DNA from: Actinacidiphila glaucinigra
GTDB lineage: Bacteria > Actinomycetota > Actinomycetes > Streptomycetales > Streptomycetaceae
Reading direction: 5' to 3'
NCBI RefSeq assembly: GCF_900188405.1
Contig: NZ_FZOF01000004.1
Span: forward strand, 248,001 to 312,000
DNA: 64,000 bases
Part shown: piece by piece, positions 1 to 7,892 of the stretch
How the letters are laid out: every line of letters begins with the position of its first letter
How positions within the stretch are numbered: the first letter of the stretch is position 1
Program-made: the position numbers and the translations under genes
Notes under the pieces: model-generated
What the model was told of the DNA's origin: nothing
What the model saw: only the letters and a program-made list of their open reading frames with translations
Databases searched by the model: none

Positions 1-115
1 CGGCCGCCCTGGGCTTGATCTCCCGCTGGGCCAGCTCGCGTACGAGCGCGAGCAGGTCGCGGGCCTCCTCGGTGGGAAGCTGTCGGTCCACCGGCTGAAG
101 GCCGTCGTGGGACAT
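1..115 (-). CDS. Acyl-CoA dehydrogenase, N-terminal fragment (cut by window edge)
   Basis: Only the first 38 codons are in the window. The reading frame starts at an ATG whose complement is at 113-115, preceded by a GGAGAG ribosome site at about 7 bases. The peptide begins MSHDGLQPVDRQLP and continues into a helix with LLALVRELAQREIKPRA. This is the typical first helix of acyl-CoA dehydrogenases, flavoenzymes that introduce a 2,3 double bond into acyl-CoA thioesters. The FAD and substrate domains lie outside the window, so the substrate class cannot be judged. The gene reads away from the lipoprotein gene at 453. Family inference from a short fragment is reasonable but not certain. Confidence 0.7.
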   Translation of the reverse strand, partial: MSHDGLQPVDRQLPTEEARDLLALVRELAQREIKPRAA

Positions 116-452
116 GGCGGCACTCTCCTCCCTGTCGGGCGCTGCGGCGGCGTCCGCTCAGGGTGTGGCGGCGCTACCGGGTTGTCGACCGTCGACCGAT
201 GGTCTCCCGCCGGGTCACGGCATGGTCCGACCTGCGGCTTCGGCGCGTTGGAGTATGCCCGATCGGAGGCGTCGGAGTCACGGGGTGCCAGGCCCTCCGA
301 GGCGTGCGTCGGCGGATTTTTCCATACCGCACACCCGGTGGCCGGCTTTTCGCAAGGCTGTACGGGTGGATGGGCCATTCGGGTTAACGTCGTCGCGCGC
401 GTGGTGCGCGTGCGGGACGTGAGCAACCCGCGTCGGAAGTCGAGGAAAGGTG
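116..452. other. Intergenic region between two divergent genes
   Basis: This stretch separates the divergent acyl-CoA dehydrogenase and lipoprotein genes, so promoters for both should lie here. I see no convincing -35/-10 pair, perfect operator or structural RNA. There is a locally T-rich patch near 317-325 and a weak CG-rich inverted repeat around 392-411. Reading frames that cross it have no ribosome site and no recognisable protein. Confidence 0.5.
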
Positions 453-899
453 ATGCCGGTGTCCGTGTTCCGTACGTGGGTCCCGAGGGTGGCCGCGGTG
501 GCGGTCGTCGCGCTGGCGGTGACGGGCTGCGGCGGCCAGGACACGGATGCGGCGGGCGGGCCGGTCGCCCTGGAGCGGATCGGCGAGGCCGTCGGCTGCA
601 CCCCGCAGTTGCAGACCGACGTGGAGGACCTGCGCCAGGGGGCGTGCACGACGGCACGCGGTGCCTACGTGATGCTCACCTTCACCAGCTCCGCCGGCCA
701 GAAGTCGTGGCTGGAGGAGGCGGAGCCGTACGGCGGCTCCTACCTGATCGGCGAGCGCTGGGTGGTGGAGGCCGACCCCGAGGCGCTGGAGCCGGTGCGG
801 GAGAAGCTGGGCGGCAGGGTCGAGGAGGGGGCGCACCACGGCCACTCCGCCGGCTCGTCCGCGGCCCCCTCGGCCCCTTCGTCCTCCGCGAGCCGCTAG
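453..899 (+). CDS. Small secreted lipoprotein, unknown function
   Basis: The 148-residue product starts with a lipoprotein signal: a short basic N-region, a hydrophobic stretch and the lipobox VTGC, with the lipidated cysteine at residue 26. It should therefore be anchored to the outer face of the membrane. The mature part is acidic, has two further cysteines (in GCTP and GACTT) that could form a disulfide, and ends in a Ser/Ala/Pro-rich tail. No enzyme motif is visible. The ATG at 453 is preferred over the GTG at 450 because GAGGAAAGG at 442-450 then sits at a normal distance. It is followed by a strong terminator shared with the convergent roadblock gene. Function is unknown. Confidence 0.75.
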   Translation: MPVSVFRTWVPRVAAVAVVALAVTGCGGQDTDAAGGPVALERIGEAVGCTPQLQTDVEDLRQGACTTARGAYVMLTFTSSAGQKSWLEEAEPYGGSYLIGERWVVEADPEALEPVREKLGGRVEEGAHHGHSAGSSAAPSAPSSSASR

Positions 900-922
900 C
901 GGACCTCGGCCCGGCAGGGCGA

Positions 923-961
923 GGCCCGGCACACGTCGGCCTGCGCGTGGTGTGCCGGGCC
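923..961. terminator. Bidirectional hairpin terminator
   Basis: A perfect 12-bp inverted repeat, GGCCCGGCACAC at 923-934 and its complement at 950-961, lies between the convergent lipoprotein and roadblock genes. There is no U-tract, as is usual for Streptomyces terminators. Confidence 0.65.
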
Positions 962-992
962 GCCGTCGGCCGCGGGCTCCGGGGGGGGTGGG

Positions 993-1367
993 TCAGACCT
1001 CCAGGTCCGCTTCGATCCGCCTGAGCTGGTGGCGGGCCATCGCCAGGTTCGCGCGGTCCTTGTCCAGCGCGACGTAGAGGAACAGGCCCTTGCCCGAACG
1101 CCCGGTCAACAGCCGGATCATGTGGATCTGGGTGTTGAGCGTGATCAGGATGTCCTCGATGTGCTCCTTGAGGTTGAGCATCTCCATCGTGCGCATCTTG
1201 GCGCGGACGACGTCGGTGTTGCCCGCGGCCGCGACGGTCAGGTCGAGGTCCTTGGAGCCCCCGAGGGTGCCCAGGGCCATGCCGCTGCCGTAGTCCACGA
1301 GAGCGACGCCCAGGACGCCCTCGATCGACGTCATTACATCCTTCAGCGCGGTCTCGGTGTTGGCCAT
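993..1367 (-). CDS. Roadblock/LC7 domain protein
   Basis: This 124-residue protein is a single roadblock/LC7 domain, the small alpha/beta fold that in bacteria (MglB and the Streptomyces conservon proteins) binds or regulates Ras-like GTPases. The sequence has the usual layout: an N-terminal helix (ETALKDVMTSIEGVLGVALV), a strand-turn with DYGSGMALG, a central long helix, and the late strands IEDILITLNTQIHMIRLL and LFLYVALDK. It is the last gene of the operon reading leftwards from 3326, separated by 119 bp from the roadblock gene at 1487-1963, so it may also have its own promoter. No GTPase gene is in the window. The family call is secure; the partner is not known. Confidence 0.85.
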   Translation of the reverse strand: MANTETALKDVMTSIEGVLGVALVDYGSGMALGTLGGSKDLDLTVAAAGNTDVVRAKMRTMEMLNLKEHIEDILITLNTQIHMIRLLTGRSGKGLFLYVALDKDRANLAMARHQLRRIEADLEV

Positions 1368-1486
1368 TGCGGTCTCGCTTCCTTGGGGTTGAGTTCTCTG
1401 ACGTGACGAATGCCTGGGTCCGGTGGCGACGGCGCGGCCGCGTCCCGTGCCCGGCGGCTTGTCGGCTGATGAGCCGGGTCGTACGG

Positions 1487-1963
1487 TCATTTCCGCTCCT
1501 GACGTTGGAGCGCGAGGTCGACGAGATCCTCGATCCGTCGACTGGATCGACGGGCCTCCAGATGCAGGCGGCCCACGTTGGAGCCGGGTCCCGCCACCAG
1601 GGCGAGGGCCATGGCGCCGCCGGCCGCGTACGCGGCGATGTAGCCGCGGTCCCCCCTGACGAGCAGTTCCCGGAAGCCGCCGCATTCGGTGGCCTCGGTG
1701 ATGCGGGCGGCCACGCCCAGCGCCGCGGCGGTCAGCGCGGCGACCCCCTCCGGCTCCGGACCGCTCAGGTCGTGTGCGACGACCAGGCCGTCGACGCTGG
1801 CGACGAGCCCGCCCGTCAGGTGCGGCACCCTCGCCCGCAGGCTCCGGAGTTCGGCCAGTACGTCGGCTTCGAGTGCCACCAGCTGTCTCCTTCCGGCGAG
1901 CTGCCGCAGAGCCTTCCTCCACGGTCGTTCGGCGGGCGCCGGGCGGGTCGGCAGGGCGCTCAC
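1487..1963 (-). CDS. Roadblock/LC7-like protein with N-terminal extension
   Basis: The 158-residue product has a basic, proline-containing N-terminal extension of about 30 residues, followed by a roadblock-like domain. Visible elements are the helix EADVLAELRSLRARVPHL, the strand GGLVASVDGLVVAHDLSG, a helix with GVAALTAAALGVAARIT and the strand pair ELLVRGDRGYIAAYAAGG / AMALALVAGPGSNVGRLHLE. The GTG start at 1961-1963 overlaps the TGA of the upstream gene (GTGA), so the two are probably translationally coupled. The domain is more divergent than its neighbour at 993. It probably forms homo- or heterodimers with the other roadblock proteins of the operon, which is inference. Confidence 0.75.
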   Translation of the reverse strand: MSALPTRPAPAERPWRKALRQLAGRRQLVALEADVLAELRSLRARVPHLTGGLVASVDGLVVAHDLSGPEPEGVAALTAAALGVAARITEATECGGFRELLVRGDRGYIAAYAAGGAMALALVAGPGSNVGRLHLEARRSSRRIEDLVDLALQRQERK

Positions 1964-2946
1964 AGGTGGGCCTCCAGGGCGGCACGAAGTCGCAGCAACA
2001 GGGCGACTGAGGGATCGGAGGACGGCGGGACCGCCGGCTGCGGTCCGCCGTGGGCCGGGGGCGGCGGCACCGGAACCGGTGGCACCACCGGCGCGGGCGG
2101 TGCGGGCGGTGCGGGCGGTACCGGCGGGACCACGGGGCGCGCGGGAGCCGGCACCGCGGGTGCCTGGGCGCGGACCGGCATGCTGATCCGGCCGGTCGCG
2201 GCCAGCCGGCGTACGTCCAGCAGGGTCGCGAAGGCGGAGCGTCCCAGGTGCCAGGCGATCTGCACGGGCGTACGGGATCCGTCCGCCGCCGCCAGCACCG
2301 CCAGCTGACCGGGGGTGGGGGCCCTGGCCCGGCCGCCGCGCACCTCGCCCTCGGAGCGCGGGACGACGGGGCCGGCGTCGGTGTCGTCCCAGGGCCAGGC
2401 CCGCTCCAGTTGAGCGCGCCGCCGCTGCGCCTCCCTGGCCACGCGCTGCGCGGGGACCGCCCGGGAGATCGGGCCCAGCCGGGAGGTGGCCCCCGGCTGG
2501 AACCGGTCGGGTTCCGAGTCGGGCAGCAGCGTGAAGTAGGCGGCGTCGAAGAGCGCCAGCAGGTGGCACAACTCCAGTTCCCCGCGGGCCACCCGCCCGG
2601 TGTCGACGAGGTGCCCGCCGACGCCGCGCTCGGCGCTCGCGGTGGTGACCGCCTCGCGCCACTGGTCCGGGGAGAGCAGTCCGCAGGCCATGAGCCGTAC
2701 CCCGAGGTCGGGGGCGCAGGGGCTCTCGGCGTGGACGATCGCCCCGTCGCGCAGGTAGACCGCGCCCGCCGAGCCGTAGAGCGCTCCGCTGGCCCTCGCC
2801 TCGGCGAGCCTGGCCAGCGCGGCGGTGAAGGCGTACGCGCCCACCACCCCGGCGCGGACCTGGGCCTGCGCGCCGCCGCGCGCCGGAATGCGCCGGGGAA
2901 GGCCGCGCACGGCCAGCGCCGGCCGCGCCGCCTCCGCGCCCGTCAT
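1960..2946 (-). CDS. DUF4388/PATAN-like, winged-helix, proline-rich protein
   Basis: A 328-residue multidomain protein between two roadblock genes. Residues about 38-140 resemble DUF4388/PATAN modules: a helix (FTAALARLAEARASGALY), a strand pair AVYLRDGAIVHAESP and a helical part GVRLMACGLLSPDQWREAV. Residues about 211-258 look like a winged helix (TPGQLAVLAAADGSRTPVQI and following). Residues about 262-310 are a proline-rich linker of PPVP/PPAP units, and a short hydrophobic helix LLLRLRAALEAHL closes the protein. PATAN modules often occur in bacterial systems that also use roadblock proteins and small GTPases. There is no kinase, receiver or nucleotide-binding motif. Its ATG overlaps the stop of the upstream gene (ATGA) and its stop overlaps the next start, indicating tight coupling. 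Domain calls are by eye. Confidence 0.65.
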   Translation of the reverse strand: MTGAEAARPALAVRGLPRRIPARGGAQAQVRAGVVGAYAFTAALARLAEARASGALYGSAGAVYLRDGAIVHAESPCAPDLGVRLMACGLLSPDQWREAVTTASAERGVGGHLVDTGRVARGELELCHLLALFDAAYFTLLPDSEPDRFQPGATSRLGPISRAVPAQRVAREAQRRRAQLERAWPWDDTDAGPVVPRSEGEVRGGRARAPTPGQLAVLAAADGSRTPVQIAWHLGRSAFATLLDVRRLAATGRISMPVRAQAPAVPAPARPVVPPVPPAPPAPPAPVVPPVPVPPPPAHGGPQPAVPPSSDPSVALLLRLRAALEAHL

Positions 2947-3326
2947 ACGAGCACCAGCCGCTCGGCGATGGACTGCAGTCCGAGCCGGGCGACGGCCAGG
3001 TTGGCCATCGACCGGTCCAGCCACAGGTAGAGGACGACGTCGCTGTCGAAGGAGGTGTCGAGGAAGCGGATGAGGTGGTAGCTCCCCGGCGCGGTGATGA
3101 TGATGTCCTCGACCGGCACCCTTCCCGACTCCTTGGCGGTGAAGGTGCCGCTCTCCACGACCGCGCGTGCCGCCTCGGTGGTGTCCGCCGCGGCCGCCTC
3201 GTGACCGTGTCCCGGTTCCTGCCCGACCGCCCCGAGGAGGAGGCCGCTGCTCCAGTCGACCACGCTCGCCCCGAGCACACCTGGAATCGCCAGCGCCTCG
3301 GAAAGGCACTCGTCTATGCCGGGCAC
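2943..3326 (-). CDS. Roadblock/LC7-like protein, first gene of operon
   Basis: First gene of the roadblock operon, about 127 residues. It shows the LC7 layout: helix GIDECLSEALAIPGVLGASVVD, strand-turn WSSGLLLGAVG, a variable acidic and histidine-containing helix, then the strands VEDIIITAPGSYHLIRFLD and VVLYLWLDRSMANLAVAR. The last part closely parallels the 993-1367 protein (LFLYVALDKDRANLAMAR). Two GTG starts are possible, at 3332 and 3326. AAGGGG at 3332-3337 is 5 bases from the GTG at 3326 but touches the one at 3332, so 3326 is preferred. The stop overlaps the ATG of the next gene. Confidence 0.75.
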   Translation of the reverse strand: MPGIDECLSEALAIPGVLGASVVDWSSGLLLGAVGQEPGHGHEAAAADTTEAARAVVESGTFTAKESGRVPVEDIIITAPGSYHLIRFLDTSFDSDVVLYLWLDRSMANLAVARLGLQSIAERLVLV

Positions 3327-3461
3327 GCGCACCCCTTCGCCGCGACTTCTGGTATACGGAACAGCACGGAACGTTACTCATCCCGTACGCGAAAAAGGTG
3401 AGTTGGGGCATTTTCCAGTGGCATGTGCGGGCGACTCGCTAGGATTCGCCGCCGCTTGTGA
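3327..3461. promoter_or_regulatory. Upstream region of the roadblock operon with direct repeat
   Basis: This gap holds the promoter of the leftward roadblock operon and the 3' flank of the MocR gene. The heptamer ACGGAAC occurs at 3356-3362 and again at 3366-3372, a 10-bp spacing that places both copies on one helix face. The region is more AT-rich than its surroundings. I cannot assign a sigma factor. Confidence 0.35.
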
Positions 3462-4802
3462 TCAGTCGGCGCAATTGTCCTCGGGGCCGCTCCTGGCGAT
3501 CCGCGCGAGGACGTCCAGCGCCTCGCCCAGGACCTGCGGCGACGGCGAGGCCAGGCCGATCCGTACGGCGTGCGGCGCGCCGCCGCGGCCCGCGGCGAAG
3601 GCGGCGGCCGGGGTGACGGCGATCCCCTGCCGGGCGGCGGCCGCGACAAAGGTGTCGGCGCGCCAGCGGCCGGGCAGCCGCCACCAGCAGAAGCAGGCGC
3701 GCGGATCGGCCGTGACCGAGAACCCGGCGAGTCGCTCGGCGGCGATACGGGCCCGCGCGGCCGCGTCGCGCCGCTTGGCCGCCACCACCGCGTCCACGGC
3801 CCCGTCGGCGATCCACCGGCAGGCGACGGCCAGCGCGAAGCCGGAGGCGGCCGTGCCCGCCGAGCGCAGGGCCGCGGAAACCGGGGCGGAAAGCTCCCGG
3901 GGAGTGACCGCGACGCCGACGGTGAGCCCGGGGGCGAGCCGCTTGGAGAGGCTGTCGACGAGGACCACGCGGTCGGGGGCGTACGCCGCGAGCGGCGGCG
4001 GGGCGTCCGCGGCGAGGAACCCCCAGACGGCGTCCTCGACGGCGTGCAGGCCCAGCAGGCCGAGGGTGTCCGCGAGTTCGCCCCGGCGGCCGTCCGGCAT
4101 GGTGACGCCGAGCGGATTGTGCAGGGTGGGCTGGGTGTAGAGCGCGTGCAGCGGGGCGGCGCGGTGGAGTTCGGCGAGGGCGGCGGGCAGCATCCCGTGC
4201 TCGTCGGAGGGGACGGGGACGAGGGAGATCCCGAGCCGTGCGGCGAGGGCCTTGACGACGGGATAGGTGAGCGCCTCCACGGCGAGACGGCCGCCGGGCG
4301 GTACGAGCGCGGCCAGGGCGGCGGCGATGGCCTGGCGGCCGTTGCCCGCGAAGAGCAGCCGTCCCGGGTCGGGACGCGGTCCGCCGCGGGCGAGCAGGTC
4401 GGCGAAGGCCTCGCGTGCGCCCGGGGTGCCCGCGGCGGTGAGCGGGCGCAGCGCGGCGCCGAGGACGTCGGGCCGCTGCAGTGCGGCGAGCCCCGGGGCG
4501 AGCAACTGCGACTGGCCCTCGGCGACGGGGTGGTTGAGCTCCAGGTCGATCCGCTGGGGTGCCGGCTCGGCGAGGGCGGGCCCGTCGACGGGTGGCGTGG
4601 CACGGACGAAGGTGCCGCGCCCCACCTCTCCCACGACCAGGCCGCGGCGGGCGAGTTCGGCGTAGACGCGGATCGCCGTGGAGTTGGCGATCCCGTGCCG
4701 CCGCGCGAACGCCCGCTGCGGTGCGAGCCGGTCGCCGGGACGCAGGCGTCCGGCGGCGATGTCGGCGGCGACGGCGTCCGCGACCGTGCGGTAGTCGTCC
4801 AT
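3462..4802 (-). CDS. MocR-type GntR/aminotransferase-fold transcriptional regulator
   Basis: The 446-residue protein joins an N-terminal GntR winged helix (residues 1-75, including RLRPGDRLAPQRAFARRHG) to a fold-type-I aminotransferase-like domain (about 90-440). The probable PLP lysine is in the segment VLVDSLSKRLAPG. MocR regulators bind PLP or a PLP-amino acid adduct and usually control a divergent neighbour. Here that neighbour is the alpha/beta hydrolase at 4915. The ATG at 4802 is chosen because AGGGGGA precedes it by 6 bases; an upstream in-frame start at 4832 would run through the repeat-containing operator. The likely operator is the direct repeat at 4831-4863. Confidence 0.85.
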   Translation of the reverse strand: MDDYRTVADAVAADIAAGRLRPGDRLAPQRAFARRHGIANSTAIRVYAELARRGLVVGEVGRGTFVRATPPVDGPALAEPAPQRIDLELNHPVAEGQSQLLAPGLAALQRPDVLGAALRPLTAAGTPGAREAFADLLARGGPRPDPGRLLFAGNGRQAIAAALAALVPPGGRLAVEALTYPVVKALAARLGISLVPVPSDEHGMLPAALAELHRAAPLHALYTQPTLHNPLGVTMPDGRRGELADTLGLLGLHAVEDAVWGFLAADAPPPLAAYAPDRVVLVDSLSKRLAPGLTVGVAVTPRELSAPVSAALRSAGTAASGFALAVACRWIADGAVDAVVAAKRRDAAARARIAAERLAGFSVTADPRACFCWWRLPGRWRADTFVAAAARQGIAVTPAAAFAAGRGGAPHAVRIGLASPSPQVLGEALDVLARIARSGPEDNCAD

Positions 4803-4830
4803 CGGTGTTCCCCCTTGAGGCAATCCTGAC

Positions 4831-4863
4831 ATTGCACCGAGAGCAAAGATCCTATTGCACCGA
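4831..4863. promoter_or_regulatory. Direct-repeat operator, probable MocR binding site
   Basis: The decamer ATTGCACCGA occurs at 4831-4840 and 4854-4863, exactly 23 bp apart, in the 112-bp gap between the MocR gene and the hydrolase. Known MocR regulators such as PdxR and GabR bind direct repeats near their own promoters. This is therefore the best candidate for autoregulation and control of the hydrolase. The repeats overlap the only plausible promoter sequences in the gap. Confidence 0.65.
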
Positions 4864-4914
4864 TCAGGGAGGGGAACCTAGCATCACGCTCAACTCCCTT
4901 GCGGAAGGGGGCAC

Positions 4915-5739
4915 ATGCGAGGCGAGGAGACCCCCTTGGCGACGGCAGTGGTCAACGGCGTCACATTGGCGTACGACGACGAGGGGGACGGCCCGGGCAC
5001 ACCTCTGGTGCTGGTGCACGGCCACCCCTTCGACCGCTCGATGTGGGCACCTCAGGCCGCCGCCGCCGCGGCGGCCGGCCGCCGGGTGATCGTGCCGGAC
5101 CTGCGCGGCTACGGTGCGAGCGAGGTCGTCCCGGGGGTCACCCCGCTGGAGACCTTCGCCCGCGACGTCGCCGCCCTGCTGGACCACCTGGGCGTTCCTG
5201 AGGCGGTCGTCGGCGGGCTGTCGATGGGCGGTCAGATCGTCATGGAGTTCCAGCGGCTGTTCCCCGCCCGGGTGACCGGGCTCGTGCTCGCCGACACCTT
5301 CCCCGGCGCCGACACGGAGGAGGGCCGGCGGGCGCGCGAGGCGATGGCGCAGCGGCTGGCCGCCGAGGGGATGTCCGGCTACGCCGACGAGGTGCTGGAC
5401 CGGATGATCGCGCCCCGCAACGTGACCGCGCTGCCCCAAGTGGCCGCACACGTCCTGCGGATGATGCGCGGCACCTCCCCCGAGGGCGCCGCGGCGGCCC
5501 TGCGCGGCCGCGCCCGGCGGCCCGACTACGGGGCCGTGCTGGCCGCGGTCGGGGTGCCCACACTGATCGTGGTCGGCCGGGACGACGTGTACACCCCCGT
5601 CGCCGAGGCCGAGGCGATGCACGCCGCCGTCCGCGGATCGCGCCTCGTGGTCGTCGAGGGCGCCGGGCACCTGCCGAACCTGGAGCGCCCCGAGGAGTTC
5701 AACGACGCGCTGCTGCGGTTCCTCGGCGCGCCCGGCTAG
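4915..5739 (+). CDS. Alpha/beta hydrolase
   Basis: A 274-residue alpha/beta-hydrolase with a complete catalytic triad. The nucleophile elbow is GLSMGG (Ser103), the acid is in VVGRDDVYTP (Asp223 or Asp224), and the base is in EGAGHLPNLE (His252). The oxyanion-hole motif HGHPFD is at 35-40. The GAGHxPxxExP ending is typical of esterase/lactonase members related to PcaD and 3-oxoadipate enol-lactonase, but the substrate cannot be read from sequence. The start is set by GGAAGGGGG upstream. It is divergent from a MocR gene and probably regulated by it. Its stop overlaps that of the convergent GGDEF-EAL gene by 4 bp (CTAG). Confidence 0.85.
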   Translation: MRGEETPLATAVVNGVTLAYDDEGDGPGTPLVLVHGHPFDRSMWAPQAAAAAAAGRRVIVPDLRGYGASEVVPGVTPLETFARDVAALLDHLGVPEAVVGGLSMGGQIVMEFQRLFPARVTGLVLADTFPGADTEEGRRAREAMAQRLAAEGMSGYADEVLDRMIAPRNVTALPQVAAHVLRMMRGTSPEGAAAALRGRARRPDYGAVLAAVGVPTLIVVGRDDVYTPVAEAEAMHAAVRGSRLVVVEGAGHLPNLERPEEFNDALLRFLGAPG

Positions 5740-7892
5740 GTCGTGGTGTCGACCAGGGAGAGCGAGTGGAGGCGTTCGGGCGGCCCGGGCCGGGCGTAGT
5801 ACCAGCCCTGCGCGGTGTCGCAGCCCAGCGCCCGCAGGTGCTCGGCCTGGGTGCCGGTCTCCACGCCCTCCACCGTCACCGACAGCCCGAGGGTGTGCGC
5901 CAGATCGACGACAATCTCGACGATCTTCACGTCCACCGGGTCGGCGGGCTGCTGCTGCATCCCGCGCGTGAAGGAGCGGTCGAGCTTGAGCGTGGTGATG
6001 GGCAGCCGGCGCAGCGAGGCCAGATTGGAGTAGCCGGTGCCGAAGTCGTCGAGGGCGATGGCCATCCCGAGTTCGGCGAACTCCCGCAGCGGGCGCATCA
6101 GTTCCTCGTCGGCGCCGATGAAGGCGCTCTCGGTGACCTCCAGGCACAGGGCGGTCGGCTCCAGCCCGGCGTCCTTGATCACCGCGAGGGTCTCCGGGAC
6201 GAGGCCGGGGTGGCCGAGCTGGGCCGGGGAGAGGTTGACGTTGATCCGCAGCGGATGGCCGTCGCTGCGCGGGAACTGCCAGTCCCGGGCCTGCCAGGCG
6301 GCCTGCTGCAGCACCCAGTGGCCGAGCGGCACGATCAGCCCGGTGCTCTCGGCGAGCGGGATGAACTGGTCGGGGCCGAGCACCCCGTGCACCGGGTGGC
6401 ACCAGCGCACCAGTGCCTCGGCACCCCGGACACTGCCGTCGCCGAGCCGCACCAATGGCTGGTATTCGATGAAGAACTCGCCGCGTTCCAGGGCCGTCGG
6501 CAGCCGGTTGGTCAGCCCGTGCCGGGTGATGGCGCGCGCGTCGGAGTCGGGGTCTGCCAGCTCGAATCGGTTGCCGCCCGCGGCCTTGGCCCGGTACATC
6601 GTGATGTCGGCGCTGCGCAGCGCCTCGGCGGGCCCCAGGGAGCCGGCCTGGCCCTCGACGATGCCGATGCTGCACCGTACGGACAGGTCGCGGCCGTCCA
6701 TCCGGATCGGGTCGGCCAGCGCGGCCAGGATCAGGTCGGCGAGGCCGGTGATGTCGGCGCGGCTGGCGGGGTTGACGACCAGGGCGGCGAACTCGTCGCC
6801 GCCGATGCGGGCCACGAGCTGGTCGGGCGAGGTGACGCAGGCCTGGAGGCGTTCGGCGACGGCGACCAGGAGCCGGTCGCCGACGGCGTGGCCGAGGCTG
6901 TCGTTGACGTCCTTGAAGCCGTCCAGGTCGAGGTAGCAGACGCCGACGCCCACGCCGTCGGGGCCGTCCAGCGTCTGCTCCAGACGCTCGAAGAAGAGGT
7001 TCCGGTTGGCCAGGCCGGTGAGCGCGTCGTGGGTGGCCTCGTACCGCAGCCGCTCGCTGAGCAGGCGCTCCTCGGTGATGTCCTCCATCAGCGCGAGCAT
7101 GTACTGGGGGACGCCGCCGGCGTCCCGCAGCAGGGAGACCGTCAGATTGGTCCACAGGACGGTGCCGTCGGGCCGGTAGTAGGCCTTCTCCATGCGGTAG
7201 TGGTCGCGTTCGCCCCGGTTGAGCTGGCGCTGCATCTCCCAGACCTCGGGGGCGTCGTCCGGGTGCACCCAGTCGTAGACGTTCCGGCTGCGGATGTGGC
7301 GCTCCAGGCCGCCGAACATGGTGGTGAGGGCGGCGTTGACGTCCAGAATGCGGCCGTCCATGTCGGCGATGCCGATGCCGATGGAGGCGCCCTGGAAGAC
7401 CGCGCGGAAGCGGACCTCGCTCTCGTACAGGGCCTGCTCGGTGGCGGCCCGGGCGGCCAGCGCCGCACGGGACAGTGCCTCCTGCTCGGTCCGCGTGCGC
7501 TCCTGCAGGGCCCGGGTGTACCCGGCGGCCACCCAGTGCTGCAGGCGGTTGCAGCGGGTACGGCTCTCCTCGGACGGGAGCGCGGGGCCGGGCGGGCAGT
7601 ACAGCAGCAGGTAGGCGTCGACGACGTCGAGGATCCGCGCCAGCGCGGCGGGGTCGGTGCAGTGCGCGGCCACCAGCGCGGCGCCGACCTCCGCGGCCGG
7701 ACGGGGGTCGAAGGGCTGTGCGCGCAGGGTGGCGTTCAGACGCGCGGCGAGCGGGAGCAGGTACTCCTCGAACTCGCCGCGCGTCATGGAGGTGGCGGTG
7801 GCCGGGTAGATCGCCCGGCTCCAGATGATCGCGAAGCGCCGCAGGCTGTCGGCGGGCTCCGGCTCCGGGCCGGGTTCTCTGGTCACGGTCAC
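5736..7892 (-). CDS. PAS-GGDEF-EAL cyclic di-GMP enzyme
   Basis: This 718-residue soluble protein has no predicted membrane segment. A helical N-terminal region (1-150) is followed by PAS (about 160-285), GGDEF (about 290-450) and EAL (about 465-710) domains. The cyclase active site is intact (ARIGGDEFAAL). The allosteric I-site position, normally RxxD, reads TSPD, so the inhibitory arginine is missing. The EAL domain keeps key residues: EALVRW, NVNLSPAQL, LEVTES, DDFGTGYSNL, KLDRSF and EGVET. It should therefore hydrolyse c-di-GMP and may also make it. In Streptomyces this second messenger controls BldD and development. The GTG start at 7892 overlaps the stop of the upstream methyltransferase gene. 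Confidence 0.88.
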   Translation of the reverse strand: MTVTREPGPEPEPADSLRRFAIIWSRAIYPATATSMTRGEFEEYLLPLAARLNATLRAQPFDPRPAAEVGAALVAAHCTDPAALARILDVVDAYLLLYCPPGPALPSEESRTRCNRLQHWVAAGYTRALQERTRTEQEALSRAALAARAATEQALYESEVRFRAVFQGASIGIGIADMDGRILDVNAALTTMFGGLERHIRSRNVYDWVHPDDAPEVWEMQRQLNRGERDHYRMEKAYYRPDGTVLWTNLTVSLLRDAGGVPQYMLALMEDITEERLLSERLRYEATHDALTGLANRNLFFERLEQTLDGPDGVGVGVCYLDLDGFKDVNDSLGHAVGDRLLVAVAERLQACVTSPDQLVARIGGDEFAALVVNPASRADITGLADLILAALADPIRMDGRDLSVRCSIGIVEGQAGSLGPAEALRSADITMYRAKAAGGNRFELADPDSDARAITRHGLTNRLPTALERGEFFIEYQPLVRLGDGSVRGAEALVRWCHPVHGVLGPDQFIPLAESTGLIVPLGHWVLQQAAWQARDWQFPRSDGHPLRINVNLSPAQLGHPGLVPETLAVIKDAGLEPTALCLEVTESAFIGADEELMRPLREFAELGMAIALDDFGTGYSNLASLRRLPITTLKLDRSFTRGMQQQPADPVDVKIVEIVVDLAHTLGLSVTVEGVETGTQAEHLRALGCDTAQGWYYARPGPPERLHSLSLVDTTT

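Noticed and set aside
1487..3280. A 597-codon frame that appears to fuse a roadblock protein to upstream sequence
   Set aside because: Only its C-terminal 158 codons from the GTG at 1963 are real; the rest is out of frame with the PATAN-like gene. The GTGA overlap explains the arrangement.
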